Assembly (NCBI GenBank): GCA_040756375.1
Contig: JBFLZC010000029.1
Coordinates: 1-64,000 of the forward strand
Origin: VGSG01 sp040756375
GTDB taxonomy: Bacteria; Desulfobacterota; Desulfomonilia; Desulfomonilales; Desulfomonilaceae
DNA: 64,000 bases
Direction of reading: 5' to 3'
The position numbers and the translations under genes were made by a program. The notes under the pieces are model-generated. The model ran no database searches, was not told the origin of the DNA, and was given only the letters and a program-made list of their open reading frames with translations. This document shows, in pieces, positions 53,517 through 63,276 of the stretch (positions are counted from its first letter, which is position 1; every line of letters starts with the position of its first letter).

Positions 53517-54416
53517 ATGGCCCGGGCTCACACCGCTAAAATTACTGCCAAACAACGAGCGACAATCCTCGTTGAGGCGCTCCCGTACATTCGCAACTTC
53601 AGAGGCAGGCGGATCGTCATCAAGTACGGAGGGAGCGCGATGACCGATTCCGCGCTCAAGAGTGCTTTTGCCGAGGATATGGCGCTCTTGAGCTTTATAG
53701 GCATCAAACCCATCATCGTGCACGGCGGTGGGCCTCAGATTGGGGCATTGCTGAAACGGATAGGCAAAGAGAGCCGTTTTGTGAAAGGTCTCCGTGTGAC
53801 GGATGAGGAGACCATGGACGTGGTGGAGATGGTGCTGGTCGCCAAGGTGAACAAGGACGTGGTCTCTCTGATCAACTACTATGGAGCGCGGGCCGTGGGC
53901 TTGTCCGGACGAGATGGTTGTTTGATAAGGGCCAGGAAGGCCCGTCCCGCGCGGCTCGCGGACACGGACGAAGACCTGGGCCTGGTCGGGGAGGTTGAGA
54001 CCATCAACCCGGAGCTCATTGATTCCCTTGAGGAACGCGGTTTTATTCCGGTTATTGCGCCGGTAGGAGCAGGGCCCGGGGAGAAGCCGTACAACATCAA
54101 CGCGGACACCGCTGCCGGAGCGTTGTCTGCAGCGCTGAACGCAGAAAGATTCATCGTTTTGACCGACGTCGTGGGTGTCTTGGACCAGGAGGAGCAGCTC
54201 ATATCGACTCTTTCGGAGCAAGCGGCGGAAGAACTGATCGCTAAGGGGACCGCTTCCGGAGGGATGATACCGAAGCTCAAGTGCTGCTTGGTCGCTCTGC
54301 GGGGCGGTGTGCCCAAGGCGCACGTGATTGACGGTCGTGTTCCCCACGCGATTCTCTTGGAGTTGCTAACCGATCAGGGCATCGGCACTGAGATCTTGCG
54401 GGAGCGTGCCAAATAA
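53517..54416 (+). CDS. argB: Acetylglutamate kinase
   Basis: A 299-residue amino-acid kinase, phosphorylating N-acetylglutamate in arginine synthesis. VIKYGGSAMTDSALKSAFAE, IKPIIVHGGGPQIGALLKRI, and NADTAAGALSAALNAERFIV are family stretches; SGGMIPKLKCCLVALRGGV holds the C-terminal active-site Lys. The N-terminal helix (AKITAKQRATILVEALPYIR) is that of the arginine-inhibited, hexameric type, so feedback inhibition is likely. First gene of a long operon. Confidence 0.95.
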   Translation: MARAHTAKITAKQRATILVEALPYIRNFRGRRIVIKYGGSAMTDSALKSAFAEDMALLSFIGIKPIIVHGGGPQIGALLKRIGKESRFVKGLRVTDEETMDVVEMVLVAKVNKDVVSLINYYGARAVGLSGRDGCLIRARKARPARLADTDEDLGLVGEVETINPELIDSLEERGFIPVIAPVGAGPGEKPYNINADTAAGALSAALNAERFIVLTDVVGVLDQEEQLISTLSEQAAEELIAKGTASGGMIPKLKCCLVALRGGVPKAHVIDGRVPHAILLELLTDQGIGTEILRERAK

Positions 54417-54427
54417 CGAGGTATTGA

Positions 54428-55636
54428 ATGGCATTGGAACAGTTCATAGCGGAGAACGCACAGTACGTCTTCAATACGTACGGGCGAACTCCCATCATGC
54501 TCGTTGAGGGGCATGGCTGCCGGTTAAAGGACAGCGAAGGTAGCGAGTATCTCGATTTCGTGGCCGGTATAGCCGCGTGCCCTCTGGGCCACGGTCATCC
54601 CGGCCTGGCCGCGGTTTTGGCGGATCAAGCGAAGAAGCTGATTCACGTGTCGAATCTGTATCATATAGAACCCCAGATTCGGCTGGCGCGGCTCCTGGTT
54701 GAGCACACGTTTGCCGACAAGGTCTTCTTCTGCAACTCGGGGGCAGAGGCCAATGAGGGAGCTATCAAGCTCGCACGGAAGTTCTTTCACGACCGAGGCG
54801 AGCACGACCGATACTGGGTTGTGGCCATGGAGAATTCCTTTCACGGCCGGACTCTGGCGACGCTGGCGGCAACCGGCCAAATGAAGTACCGCAAAGGTTT
54901 CGAGCCTGAAGTCGATGGATTCCGACATGTCCCGTTCGGCGACCTTGATGCTTTGGAGAAAGCCGTTACCCCCGACGTTTGTGCGGTCCTCGTGGAACCG
55001 ATCCAGGGGGAGGGGGGGGTACGTGTTCCGCCAAGAGACTATTTGCGGAAGGTTCGGGCGTTGTGCGACGCTCAGGGGTGTTTGCTTATGCTCGACGAAG
55101 TCCAGACGGGCACAGGCAGAACGGGCACGTTTCTCGCGCACGAGCACTTCGGCTTTTCTCCCGATGTGGCAACTCTCGCAAAGGGATTAGCAGGCGGTGT
55201 CCCCATAGGCGCATTGCTCGCGACAGATAGAGTGGCGCAGGCGTTCGTTCCCGGAACTCATGCCTCAACTTTCGGCGGCAATCCCCTGGCGTCGTCCGCT
55301 GCCGTCTTCGTAGTGGAAGAGGTGCTATCGGATGGATTCCTCAAGAGCGTCTCGGACAAGGGCGCATACCTCGGAACCAAGTTGCGGCAATTGGCCGCGC
55401 GCTATTCCCTCGTCAAGGAAGTGAGAGGCATCGGGCTCATGCAGGCAATTGAGCTGGCTGTCCCGTGCACGGACATGGTCGCGGCCATGCGTGAACGGGG
55501 CGTGCTGGTCAATTGCACTGCGGACACGGTGCTCAGGTTCTTGCCTCCGCTAATCGTCACCGAAGCGGAAATCGACGAGATGATCGTGGCATTGGAGGCT
55601 GTCTTGGCTGAGATGCAGGAGGTTTCCGATGCTTAG
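54428..55636 (+). CDS. argD: Acetylornithine aminotransferase
   Basis: A 402-residue class III PLP enzyme converting N-acetylglutamate semialdehyde to N-acetylornithine. VFFCNSGAEANEGAIKLARK, MENSFHGRTLATLAATGQMK, LMLDEVQTGTGRTGTFLAHE and the PLP lysine in VATLAKGLAGGVPIGA are intact. It may also serve the diaminopimelate route as a succinyl-DAP transaminase in some species. Starts 11 bases after argB and overlaps argF by 8. Confidence 0.94.
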   Translation: MALEQFIAENAQYVFNTYGRTPIMLVEGHGCRLKDSEGSEYLDFVAGIAACPLGHGHPGLAAVLADQAKKLIHVSNLYHIEPQIRLARLLVEHTFADKVFFCNSGAEANEGAIKLARKFFHDRGEHDRYWVVAMENSFHGRTLATLAATGQMKYRKGFEPEVDGFRHVPFGDLDALEKAVTPDVCAVLVEPIQGEGGVRVPPRDYLRKVRALCDAQGCLLMLDEVQTGTGRTGTFLAHEHFGFSPDVATLAKGLAGGVPIGALLATDRVAQAFVPGTHASTFGGNPLASSAAVFVVEEVLSDGFLKSVSDKGAYLGTKLRQLAARYSLVKEVRGIGLMQAIELAVPCTDMVAAMRERGVLVNCTADTVLRFLPPLIVTEAEIDEMIVALEAVLAEMQEVSDA

Positions 55637-56549
55637 GAAGAAGGATTTCCTCACCATTGCCGATTGCTCCCGCGAGGAGATCCTGGCGCTCCTGAAGCGG
55701 TCCGCGGAGATCAAGAAAGGAATTCCGGGAAGAGGCCCGGCTCTGCCGCTCCAGGGCCGCACCATAGGGCTCCTCTTCGAGAAGCCTTCGACCCGCACGC
55801 GGGTATCATTCGAGGTGGGTATTCGCCAGCTTGGCGGGGATACAATTTTCCTCAGCCGGCATGAAATCCAGATGGGACGCGGTGAGCCGATCCGGGACAC
55901 TGCCCGGGTGCTCTCACGGTATCTGGATGCGCTGGTAGTACGAACTTTTGGGCACGACATTGTGGAAGAGCTTGCTGAATGGTCTTCCATTCCGGTGATC
56001 AACGGCCTGACGGATCTGCATCATCCGTGTCAGGTCCTGGCCGACTTGTTCACCCTTCAGGAGGTGGGCCTTGATGTCACGAGGCTCAAAGCGGCCTGGA
56101 TCGGCGATGGCAACAACATGGCGAATTCATGGATAGAAGCTGCCAAGGTGTTGGGCTTCAGTCTGGCGCTTGCCTGCCCGGAGGGGTACGACCCGGCGGT
56201 GGAATTCAACAGCGACCGGATCACGCTTTCCAGAAATCCCAAGGAAGTTGCCCGCGGCGCGGACGTGATCTCCACGGATGTCTGGGCATCCATGGGCCAA
56301 GAGGAAGAGGCCGAAATCAGGGCCAAAGCCTTCGCGCATTACTGCGTGGATGGTGACCTTATCGATCTTGCGCCTGAGCACGTGTACGTGCTGCACTGCC
56401 TCCCTGCTCATCGCGGAGAGGAGATAACTGACGAGGTCATGGAATCGCGGCATTCCCTGATCTGGGACCAGGCTGAAAATCGTCTCCACGTGCAAAAGGC
56501 GATTCTTGAAATGCTCATGTCTCACGACCCGGCAGAACGTCGAAAATGA
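55629..56549 (+). CDS. argF: Ornithine carbamoyltransferase
   Basis: A 306-residue enzyme making citrulline from ornithine and carbamoyl phosphate. Carbamoyl-phosphate motif FEKPSTRTRVSFEVG, then HHPCQVLADLFTLQE, ornithine-loop region LACPEGYDP and VLHCLPAHRGEEITDEV with the active Cys are complete. The ATG at 55629 lies inside the end of argD. Distinguished from putrescine and aspartate homologues by STRTR with HCLPAHRG. Confidence 0.95.
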   Translation: MLRKKDFLTIADCSREEILALLKRSAEIKKGIPGRGPALPLQGRTIGLLFEKPSTRTRVSFEVGIRQLGGDTIFLSRHEIQMGRGEPIRDTARVLSRYLDALVVRTFGHDIVEELAEWSSIPVINGLTDLHHPCQVLADLFTLQEVGLDVTRLKAAWIGDGNNMANSWIEAAKVLGFSLALACPEGYDPAVEFNSDRITLSRNPKEVARGADVISTDVWASMGQEEEAEIRAKAFAHYCVDGDLIDLAPEHVYVLHCLPAHRGEEITDEVMESRHSLIWDQAENRLHVQKAILEMLMSHDPAERRK

Positions 56550-56574
56550 AATACACGATAGACGGAGAAACGTA

Positions 56575-57786
56575 TTGGTAGAACAGAAGCTGAAAAGAAT
56601 AGTCCTGGCCTATTCAGGAGGACTGGACACTTCGGTCATATTGCATTGGCTTATCAAGCGGTATCAGTGCCCGGTGGCAGCCTTCGCCGCGGACCTGGGA
56701 CAAGGCGAGGAACTTGCTCCGTTGGAAGGCAAGGCCAAGGCCACGGGCGCGGAGTCGATCCATATCGTGGACCTGAAGGAGGAGTTTGTCAGGGATTACG
56801 TGTTCCCAATGTTTCGGGCAAACGCGATATACGAAGGCGCTTACTTGCTCGGCACGTCCATAGCCAGGCCCTGCATCGCGAAGGCCCAGATGGATCTGGC
56901 GCAAAAACTGGACGCAGACGCGGTGGCCCACGGCGCGACCGGAAAAGGCAACGACCAGGTACGGTTTGAGCTTTCGTACCTCGCGATGGATCCAAACATC
57001 ACGGTCATAGCCCCGTGGCGCATTTGGGACATGCGCTCTCGTTCGGATCTGATCGAGTATTGCCGAAAGAATGAGATTGCGGTGACTTCCACCGCGGAAA
57101 AGCCTTACAGCATGGATCGGAATCTGCTCCACCTGAGTTTCGAAGGTGGCATTTTGGAGGATCCGTGGGCAGAACCGCCGGCGGACATGTTCCTCCTCAC
57201 CGTGGATCCCAGAAAGGCCCCCGACGTGCCCGAAGAGATCACTATCACGTTCCAGCGGGGCGATCCTGTGGCGATTGACGGCGATCGGTTGTCCCCAGCG
57301 GAGTTACTGCACCGACTCAATGTGATTGGAGGCCGGAACGGCGTCGGACGAGCGGACGTGGTGGAAAACCGGTACGTGGGCATGAAGAGCCGAGGAGTCT
57401 ATGAGACGCCGGGCGGAACCGTGCTCCACGCGGCCAGGAGAGCTATGGAGTCGATCACGCTCGATCGGGAGGTCCAGCATCTCAAGGACGAATGGATCCC
57501 ACGGTACGCATCGTTGGTCTACAACGGCTATTGGTTTTCTCCGGAGCGTCAGATGCTTCAGGGAGCCATTGACGCGGCCGCGTGCTCGGTTTCCGGTGAG
57601 GTAAGGCTGCGGCTGTACAAGGGAAATGTGACGGTGACGGGTCGCCGATCTGATGAATCGCTCTACGACGAGCGTTTTGCCACGTTCGAAGAGGACAAAG
57701 TGTACTCGCAGGCGGACGCTGGTGGTTTTATCCGCCTCAACGCCCTGCGTCTAAGAATTCGCTCTTTGATGAAGTGCAAGGTTTGA
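56575..57786 (+). CDS. argG: Argininosuccinate synthase
   Basis: A 403-residue enzyme joining citrulline and aspartate with ATP. The P-loop is IVLAYSGGLDTSVILHWL; AAFAADLGQGEELAPLEGKA, AHGATGKGNDQVRFELSYLA and SRGVYETPGGTVLHAARRAM are conserved. TTG 56575 is taken as the start, since GGAG at 56563-56566 is 8 bases away and homologues begin near KRIVLAYSGG; the frame extends into argF. Spacing to argF is 25 bases. Confidence 0.95.
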   Translation: MVEQKLKRIVLAYSGGLDTSVILHWLIKRYQCPVAAFAADLGQGEELAPLEGKAKATGAESIHIVDLKEEFVRDYVFPMFRANAIYEGAYLLGTSIARPCIAKAQMDLAQKLDADAVAHGATGKGNDQVRFELSYLAMDPNITVIAPWRIWDMRSRSDLIEYCRKNEIAVTSTAEKPYSMDRNLLHLSFEGGILEDPWAEPPADMFLLTVDPRKAPDVPEEITITFQRGDPVAIDGDRLSPAELLHRLNVIGGRNGVGRADVVENRYVGMKSRGVYETPGGTVLHAARRAMESITLDREVQHLKDEWIPRYASLVYNGYWFSPERQMLQGAIDAAACSVSGEVRLRLYKGNVTVTGRRSDESLYDERFATFEEDKVYSQADAGGFIRLNALRLRIRSLMKCKV

Positions 57787-57806
57787 TCGTTTCGGAGGCT
57801 CTGGGA

Positions 57807-59222
57807 GTGGCTCGTAGCCCAAGAAAGAAAACTGCTGCGACGAAGACCGGAAAGGCCGCGGGTGTGCGCAAAGGCCGTTTCCGCGGCGGGATGGATCCGC
57901 TCTTCGCACGGTTCAATGCCTCGATCGCGGTGGATCACAGGCTCTATGAGCAGGACATTAGAGGGAGCATTGCGCACGCAAAGATGCTGGCGCGGCAGAA
58001 GATTATCTCGAGAGATGAAGCTCGCAAGATCGAAGCAGGGCTCCGATCGGTCCTGGAACGCATCAGACGCGGCGAGCTCCAATTCAAGGAAGAGCTGGAA
58101 GATGTCCACGTGAATGTTGAGGAAGCCCTGAGACGAGAAATCGGGGACGTGGCCGGCAAGCTCCACACAGCGAGGAGCAGGAACGACCAGATCGCGCTCG
58201 ACCTCAGGATGTATCTTCTCGACGAAGTTCGAATGCTCCAGGACTGTCTCCGGGGGCTTATGTCCGCGCTGGTGGATGCCGCGGAACAGAACATAGATCT
58301 GATAATGCCGGGCTACACCCATCTCCAGCGGGCCCAGCCGCTGCGCTTGGCACACCATCTCATGGCCTATTTCGAGATGTTCCGCAGAGACTGGCAGCGC
58401 CTTTCCGAATCAGTGTCGCGAATTGACCGGATGCCGCTTGGGTCTGCAGCGCTGGCCGGAACCACTTTTCCGATAGATCGGGAGTGGGTCGCGCAAGAGT
58501 TGGGCTTCAGTGCTGTCGCGACCAATTCAATGGACGCGGTTTCAGACAGGGATTTCGCGTTGGAATTTGCATTCAACTGCTCCATGATTATGATGCACCT
58601 CTCGCGGCTCGCTGAAGAGCTTATCCTCTGGTCCTCGCAGGAATTCGGATTCTGCACGCTTCCGGATGAGTTCTGCTCCGGGTCCAGTATCATGCCTCAG
58701 AAGAAGAATCCTGACGCGTGCGAGCTGATCCGTGCAAAGACAGGGCGGGTATATGGCGATCTCATGGCGCTTTTGACCGTGCTCAAGGCTTTGCCGCTGA
58801 CGTACAACAAGGATTTGCAGGAAGACAAAGAGCCGGTCTTTGATTGCTTGGACACTGTTTCCATGTCCGTGCGCATCATGGCTGGGCTTATTCCTGGGAT
58901 CCGGTTTCACGGGGAGAAGATGTTGGAAGCCGCGTCCGATCCTGCCCTTGCAGCCACGGATCTCGCGGACTCGTATGTCCGGCAAGGGAAGCCGTTCCGA
59001 GAAGCTCACGCCGCGGTCGGCGGATTGATACGCCGAATGACGGAGCGTTCAGGTCTAGGTCGGATGAGAGGCGAACGCCTCTTCACTCCGCAGGAGATGG
59101 TGGAGGCGAGGAAGCATAAAGGAGGAACAGCTCGGGCACGAGTGAAGGAGCAGATTCGCGATGCTCGGGCATTCCTGAAGAAGTTAGGAGAAAAGTCACC
59201 CGGGTCCCGATCCGGACGTTAA
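57807..59222 (+). CDS. argH: Argininosuccinate lyase
   Basis: A protein of 471 residues, cutting argininosuccinate to arginine and fumarate. GRFRGGMDPLFARFNASIAV, TARSRNDQIALDLRMYLLDE, PGYTHLQRAQPLRLAHHLMA and the signature GSSIMPQKKNPDACELIRAK are present. About 25 basic residues (SPRKKTAATKTGKAAGVRKG) precede the usual start, an unusual tail. GTG 57807 follows GGAGG; a GTG at 57774 inside argG is the alternative. Confidence 0.94.
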   Translation: MARSPRKKTAATKTGKAAGVRKGRFRGGMDPLFARFNASIAVDHRLYEQDIRGSIAHAKMLARQKIISRDEARKIEAGLRSVLERIRRGELQFKEELEDVHVNVEEALRREIGDVAGKLHTARSRNDQIALDLRMYLLDEVRMLQDCLRGLMSALVDAAEQNIDLIMPGYTHLQRAQPLRLAHHLMAYFEMFRRDWQRLSESVSRIDRMPLGSAALAGTTFPIDREWVAQELGFSAVATNSMDAVSDRDFALEFAFNCSMIMMHLSRLAEELILWSSQEFGFCTLPDEFCSGSSIMPQKKNPDACELIRAKTGRVYGDLMALLTVLKALPLTYNKDLQEDKEPVFDCLDTVSMSVRIMAGLIPGIRFHGEKMLEAASDPALAATDLADSYVRQGKPFREAHAAVGGLIRRMTERSGLGRMRGERLFTPQEMVEARKHKGGTARARVKEQIRDARAFLKKLGEKSPGSRSGR

Positions 59223-59239
59223 GCATGGGAGTCTAAGAC

Positions 59240-60283
59240 GTGAGGAGAGCAAGCGCAGGTATGGCTATTCTTGCTGCTTCTTGCCTTCTCGCGGGGTGTG
59301 GATACAAAACTCATCCCAGGCCCGCAACCGCTGCCGTACCAGGAGAGATAGCCCTCGTGGATGCCCACGCGTATCCGAATCAGGTGGTCCTGAAATGGGA
59401 TATTCCGAGCTCCAATGCGGATGGTTCTCAGTTGAAGGATCTCGGTGGGTTCAAGGTCTTCCGTAGCAGCCGCAGATCCGGGGAAGCCTGTCCCGATTGC
59501 GATAAGGCTGCAAACCTTCATGCGAGTGTGGACTATCGCACGCCGACAAACGCGGAAATTGTCGGGAACGAGGTGACCTACACGGATGATAGGACTAGTC
59601 CCGGGAACGTGTACTTCTATGCGGTGTCCGCGTACAACGACCGAGGTAGAGAAGGCGCGAAGACTTCTACAGTGACAGTTGCGGTAGAAGAAGTGCCGCC
59701 GGCCCCGAGAGGGCTCAGATCGGAATTTGATAAGACAGGCATCATCCTGAACTGGGAAGCCCCCGATGCTCCCGCAGGGATACGCACCTACAAGGTCTAT
59801 CGGGGTGATTCTTCCGATCCGAGGGACATGAAATCGGTGGGCGGAACCCGTTGGGCAGAGAATTCGTTTGTGGACAAACAAGTTGAAAAAGACAAAACTT
59901 ATTATTATGTGGTCCGCTCGATGAAGATGAGCGGTGGTGTGCCCCTGGAATCGGAGCCTTCGCAGGCTGTGCGCGCGGTCTTCCCGAAGGTGCAGTGGGA
60001 TTCCCCGGAGAATGTGAAAGTCGAGTCTACCCGGCAGGGCATTACGGTTTGGTGGGAGCCGGTACGGATCCCTCAGGCTGAGACCCGGTACAATGTGTAT
60101 CGATCTGAGGCAGGCAAGACCCCCGAGAGAATCAATCCCCGGCCGCTTTCAAAGCTCTCGTTGACAGATGGGAATGTGAAAAAAGGTCGCGAGTACCGTT
60201 ATGCAGTCACTGCGTTTCCGGAAGGACGCCCGGACGAGGAATCGAGAAGGTCGGCGTCTGAGGCGATGAAATACTCTCGCTGA
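59240..60283 (+). CDS. Lipoprotein with fibronectin type III-like repeats
   Basis: A 347-residue lipoprotein (lipobox ASCLLAGC, Cys at about 20). Three fibronectin III-type beta modules follow; each has a W and a Y-core: VVLKWDIPSS, YFYAVSAYNDRGREGA; IILNWEAPDA, TYYYVVRSMKMSG; ITVWWEPVRI, EYRYAVTAFPEGR. The function is not known. Its fixed place between argH and lysA is seen in related deltaproteobacteria, as far as I recall. It starts 17 bases after argH, inside the biosynthesis operon. Confidence 0.82.
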   Translation: MRRASAGMAILAASCLLAGCGYKTHPRPATAAVPGEIALVDAHAYPNQVVLKWDIPSSNADGSQLKDLGGFKVFRSSRRSGEACPDCDKAANLHASVDYRTPTNAEIVGNEVTYTDDRTSPGNVYFYAVSAYNDRGREGAKTSTVTVAVEEVPPAPRGLRSEFDKTGIILNWEAPDAPAGIRTYKVYRGDSSDPRDMKSVGGTRWAENSFVDKQVEKDKTYYYVVRSMKMSGGVPLESEPSQAVRAVFPKVQWDSPENVKVESTRQGITVWWEPVRIPQAETRYNVYRSEAGKTPERINPRPLSKLSLTDGNVKKGREYRYAVTAFPEGRPDEESRRSASEAMKYSR

Positions 60284-60294
60284 TTAGGAACGAC

Positions 60295-61563
60295 ATGCAT
60301 CATTTTCACTATATAAACAACGAGCTCTACTGCGAAAACGTGCCTTTGGCCAGGATATGCGAGGACGTGGGCACCCCTGTGTACGTTTACAGCCGTGAGA
60401 CCCTGGTGAGGCACTTCAAGGTATTCGAGGAGCCTTTCGCCAATCTCAATCACCTAATCTGCTACTCGATGAAGGCATGCTCGAATCTTGCGATCTTGAA
60501 TGTCTTCGCCGGCCTGGGCGGAGGGACGGACATCGTATCCGGAGGAGAGCTTTATCGTGCCCTCAGGGCCGGCGTGGCGCCGTCGAAAATTGTTTATTCG
60601 GGAGTGGGCAAGAAAGCCACGGAGATGGATGAGGCCCTCAAGGCCGATATCCTCATGTTCAACGTGGAATCGGAAGAAGAGCTCGATCTCCTGGACCAAC
60701 GTGCCCGATTCCTGGGCAAGAAGGCCAGAATAGCGGTGCGAGTCAATCCTGACGTGGACCCTCGGACCCATCCATACATCTCTACCGGCTTGAAGAGGAA
60801 CAAGTTCGGGATTGAAGTGGAACGGTCATTGGACTTATACCGCAGGGCAGCCGCGATGGAGGGCTTGGAGCCCATCGGCGTGGATTGCCACATCGGGAGC
60901 CAAATGACAGACCTTTCGCCGTACATGGAGGCTGTGGACCGTCTTGGAGAGCTTTTCAGCACTCTTCGCTCTGAAGGAGTCAACATCCGGTACCTGGATA
61001 TCGGCGGCGGACTCGGTATCCCGTATGACCAGGAAGAGCCGCCGTCTCCGGCGGATTACGGGCAGGCAGTCATCGAGCGGGTGCGAGATATGGACGTGAC
61101 CCTGATCCTGGAGCCTGGACGGGTGCTGGTGGGGAACGCAGGAATCCTGGTCACGAGGGTCTTGTATCAAAAACGAGGCACTCTCAAGCATTTCGTTATC
61201 GTTGACGCGGCCATGAACGACTTGATTCGTCCCGCTCTGTACAAGGCCCATCATGGTATCCAGAAAGTAATTCAGGATGGCGTGGGCCACGAGTCGCATA
61301 AAGTAGTTGCCGACGTGGTCGGGCCCATCTGCGAATCGGCAGACTTTTTGGCCCAGGACAGAGAATTGGACGAAATGCGATCAGGTGATCTGCTCGCGCT
61401 GATGAGCGCGGGAGCGTACGGCTTTTGCATGTCTTCCAACTACAATTCACGGCCGCGAGCTGCTGAGGTTCTGGTAGCCGGAGACGAATACTTTGTGGTT
61501 CGGGAGAGGGAGACGTACGACGACTTGATTCGTGGGGAGCGCATCCCGGATAAGATGCCGTAA
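60295..61563 (+). CDS. lysA: Diaminopimelate decarboxylase
   Basis: A 422-residue fold-type III PLP enzyme, forming lysine from meso-diaminopimelate. The PLP lysine is in ICYSMKACSNLAIL; HIGSQMTDLSPYMEAVD, DIGGGLGIPYD, EPGRVLVGNAG and ALMSAGAYGFCMSSNYNSRP are diagnostic. Starts 11 bases after the lipoprotein gene, with AGGA as ribosome site. Confidence 0.95.
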   Translation: MHHFHYINNELYCENVPLARICEDVGTPVYVYSRETLVRHFKVFEEPFANLNHLICYSMKACSNLAILNVFAGLGGGTDIVSGGELYRALRAGVAPSKIVYSGVGKKATEMDEALKADILMFNVESEEELDLLDQRARFLGKKARIAVRVNPDVDPRTHPYISTGLKRNKFGIEVERSLDLYRRAAAMEGLEPIGVDCHIGSQMTDLSPYMEAVDRLGELFSTLRSEGVNIRYLDIGGGLGIPYDQEEPPSPADYGQAVIERVRDMDVTLILEPGRVLVGNAGILVTRVLYQKRGTLKHFVIVDAAMNDLIRPALYKAHHGIQKVIQDGVGHESHKVVADVVGPICESADFLAQDRELDEMRSGDLLALMSAGAYGFCMSSNYNSRPRAAEVLVAGDEYFVVRERETYDDLIRGERIPDKMP

Positions 61564-61583
61564 TCTCGCTGAAGGAGGAAAGA

Positions 61584-62456
61584 ATGTTTCAAGGAGCGTT
61601 CACTGCAATTGTGACCCCGTTCAAAGACGGCAAAGTGGATGTAGCTGCGCTGAAGTCGCTCATCCGCTTCGGCGTCGACGGTGGGTTGAGTGGATTTGTT
61701 CCGTGCGGAACAACCGGGGAATCGCCTACCCTGAGCCACGAAGAACACAAGCAGGTGGTAGAGATCACCACCAAGGAATTGGCCGGGCAGGTCAAAGTGC
61801 TGGCCGGGACCGGGTCCAACAGCACTGAGGAGGCGCTCGCGCTCACGAAGCATGCGAAGGAGGTCGGCGCGGACGGCGCGCTCATGGTCTCCCCGTACTA
61901 CAATAAGCCTACTCAGGAAGGGCTGTACCAGCACTTCAAGACTGTCGCCGAAGCAGTGGATATCCCCATCGTGGTTTACAATATACAGAGCCGCACAGGC
62001 GTCAATGTGGAAAACGAGACCATGGCACGCCTCTCTAAAGTATCCAATATAGTTGGAGTGAAGGAAGCGTCCGGGTCCATCCTCCAAATGAGCGAAGTGA
62101 TACGACTCTGCGGTCCGGATTTCGATGTGCTCTCCGGGGATGACCAGATGACGTTTCCGCTCATGGCCCTGGGAGGCAAAGGGGTTATCTCCGTTCTCAC
62201 GAACATTGTTCCTGACAAGATGTCCCAACTGGTCGCGCACATGCTGAAGGGAGAAACCGCCAAGGGCCGCGCCCTTCACTTTGAGCTTTACGAGTTGTGC
62301 CAGGTGATGTTCATCGAGACCAACCCGATACCTGTGAAGGCCGCGCTTGCCCTCATGGGCAAGATACGCCCCGATATCCGGCTTCCACTCTGTGCGCCGT
62401 CGGAAGCACATCTGAAGAAGCTCCGGACAGTCCTCGAACAATACGGACTCCTCTAA
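61584..62456 (+). CDS. dapA: 4-hydroxy-tetrahydrodipicolinate synthase
   Basis: A 290-residue aldolase-type enzyme condensing pyruvate and aspartate semialdehyde, the first step of the diaminopimelate route. FVPCGTTGESPTLSHEEHKQ, VSPYYNKPTQEGLYQHFK, VYNIQSRTGVNV, and the Schiff-base lysine in IVGVKEASGSILQMSE are present. The loop IQSRTG differs slightly from the common VPSRTG or VPGRTG. A GGAGGAAAG site precedes the ATG. Confidence 0.95.
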   Translation: MFQGAFTAIVTPFKDGKVDVAALKSLIRFGVDGGLSGFVPCGTTGESPTLSHEEHKQVVEITTKELAGQVKVLAGTGSNSTEEALALTKHAKEVGADGALMVSPYYNKPTQEGLYQHFKTVAEAVDIPIVVYNIQSRTGVNVENETMARLSKVSNIVGVKEASGSILQMSEVIRLCGPDFDVLSGDDQMTFPLMALGGKGVISVLTNIVPDKMSQLVAHMLKGETAKGRALHFELYELCQVMFIETNPIPVKAALALMGKIRPDIRLPLCAPSEAHLKKLRTVLEQYGLL

Positions 62457-62470
62457 GATTGGAGCCTGAC

Positions 62471-63274
62471 ATGAAGGTCGCAGTCAGTGGTGCCGCAGGT
62501 CGGATGGGAAAAAGGGTCCTTGCCCTTGCCAACGAACATCCCTCAATGAAAATCGTCGGCGCGCTGGAGGCTCCGGGATTCCGAGGAATCGGCAAGGACG
62601 CTGGAGAAGTGGCCGGGATAGGAAAACTGGGCGTGTTGATAACCGACAAGCTGAAGCCGGTCTTGGCCGCGTGCGATGTCCTGATTGAGTTTTCTGCGCC
62701 TGAGCCCTCCCTGGAACACATCAAAGCTGCTGCTGCCGCGGGAAAGGCCATCGTGGTGGGCACCACGGGCTTTTCCGAGCAGCAACGCAAAGAAATAGCC
62801 CAAGCCGGCCCAAAGACCAGATGTCTCGTTGCCCCCAACATGAGCCCGGGCGTGAACCTGTTGTTCAATCTCGCCCAGCGCGTGGCTTCCGCGCTCGGTT
62901 CCGAGTACGATGTGGAAATCATTGAGGCCCACCATAGAATGAAGAAGGACGCACCCAGCGGCACAGCAGTGAAACTCGCGGAAGTGATCAGCAAAGCCCT
63001 GGGCCGCGATTACGCCTCCGTCGGCGTGCACGGGAGAAAAGGGCTTGTGGGCGAGCGGACACCACAAGAGATTGGGGTTATGGCCGTGCGAGGGGGCGAT
63101 ATCGTGGGTGAGCACACGGTAATGTTCGTGACAGCAGGCGAACGATTGGAGCTTGTCCACCGTGCACACAGCAGAGACGCATTGGCCAGAGGCGCGGTTC
63201 AAGCCGCTCTGTGGCTGGCTTCTCAGCCGAATGGCCTGTACGACATGCAAGATGTATTGGGTTTGAAGGGGTAG
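62471..63274 (+). CDS. dapB: 4-hydroxy-tetrahydrodipicolinate reductase
   Basis: A protein of 267 residues reducing the DapA product with NAD(P)H. VAVSGAAGRMGKRVLALANE is the nucleotide site; GTTGFSEQQR, NMSPGVNLLFNLAQ and the signature EAHHRMKKDAPSGTAVKLAE with catalytic His and Lys follow. ATG 62471 has GGAG 7 bases before it. An upstream frame reaching into dapA is rejected. The stop comes two bases before the next gene. Confidence 0.95.
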   Translation: MKVAVSGAAGRMGKRVLALANEHPSMKIVGALEAPGFRGIGKDAGEVAGIGKLGVLITDKLKPVLAACDVLIEFSAPEPSLEHIKAAAAAGKAIVVGTTGFSEQQRKEIAQAGPKTRCLVAPNMSPGVNLLFNLAQRVASALGSEYDVEIIEAHHRMKKDAPSGTAVKLAEVISKALGRDYASVGVHGRKGLVGERTPQEIGVMAVRGGDIVGEHTVMFVTAGERLELVHRAHSRDALARGAVQAALWLASQPNGLYDMQDVLGLKG

Positions 63275-63276
63275 TC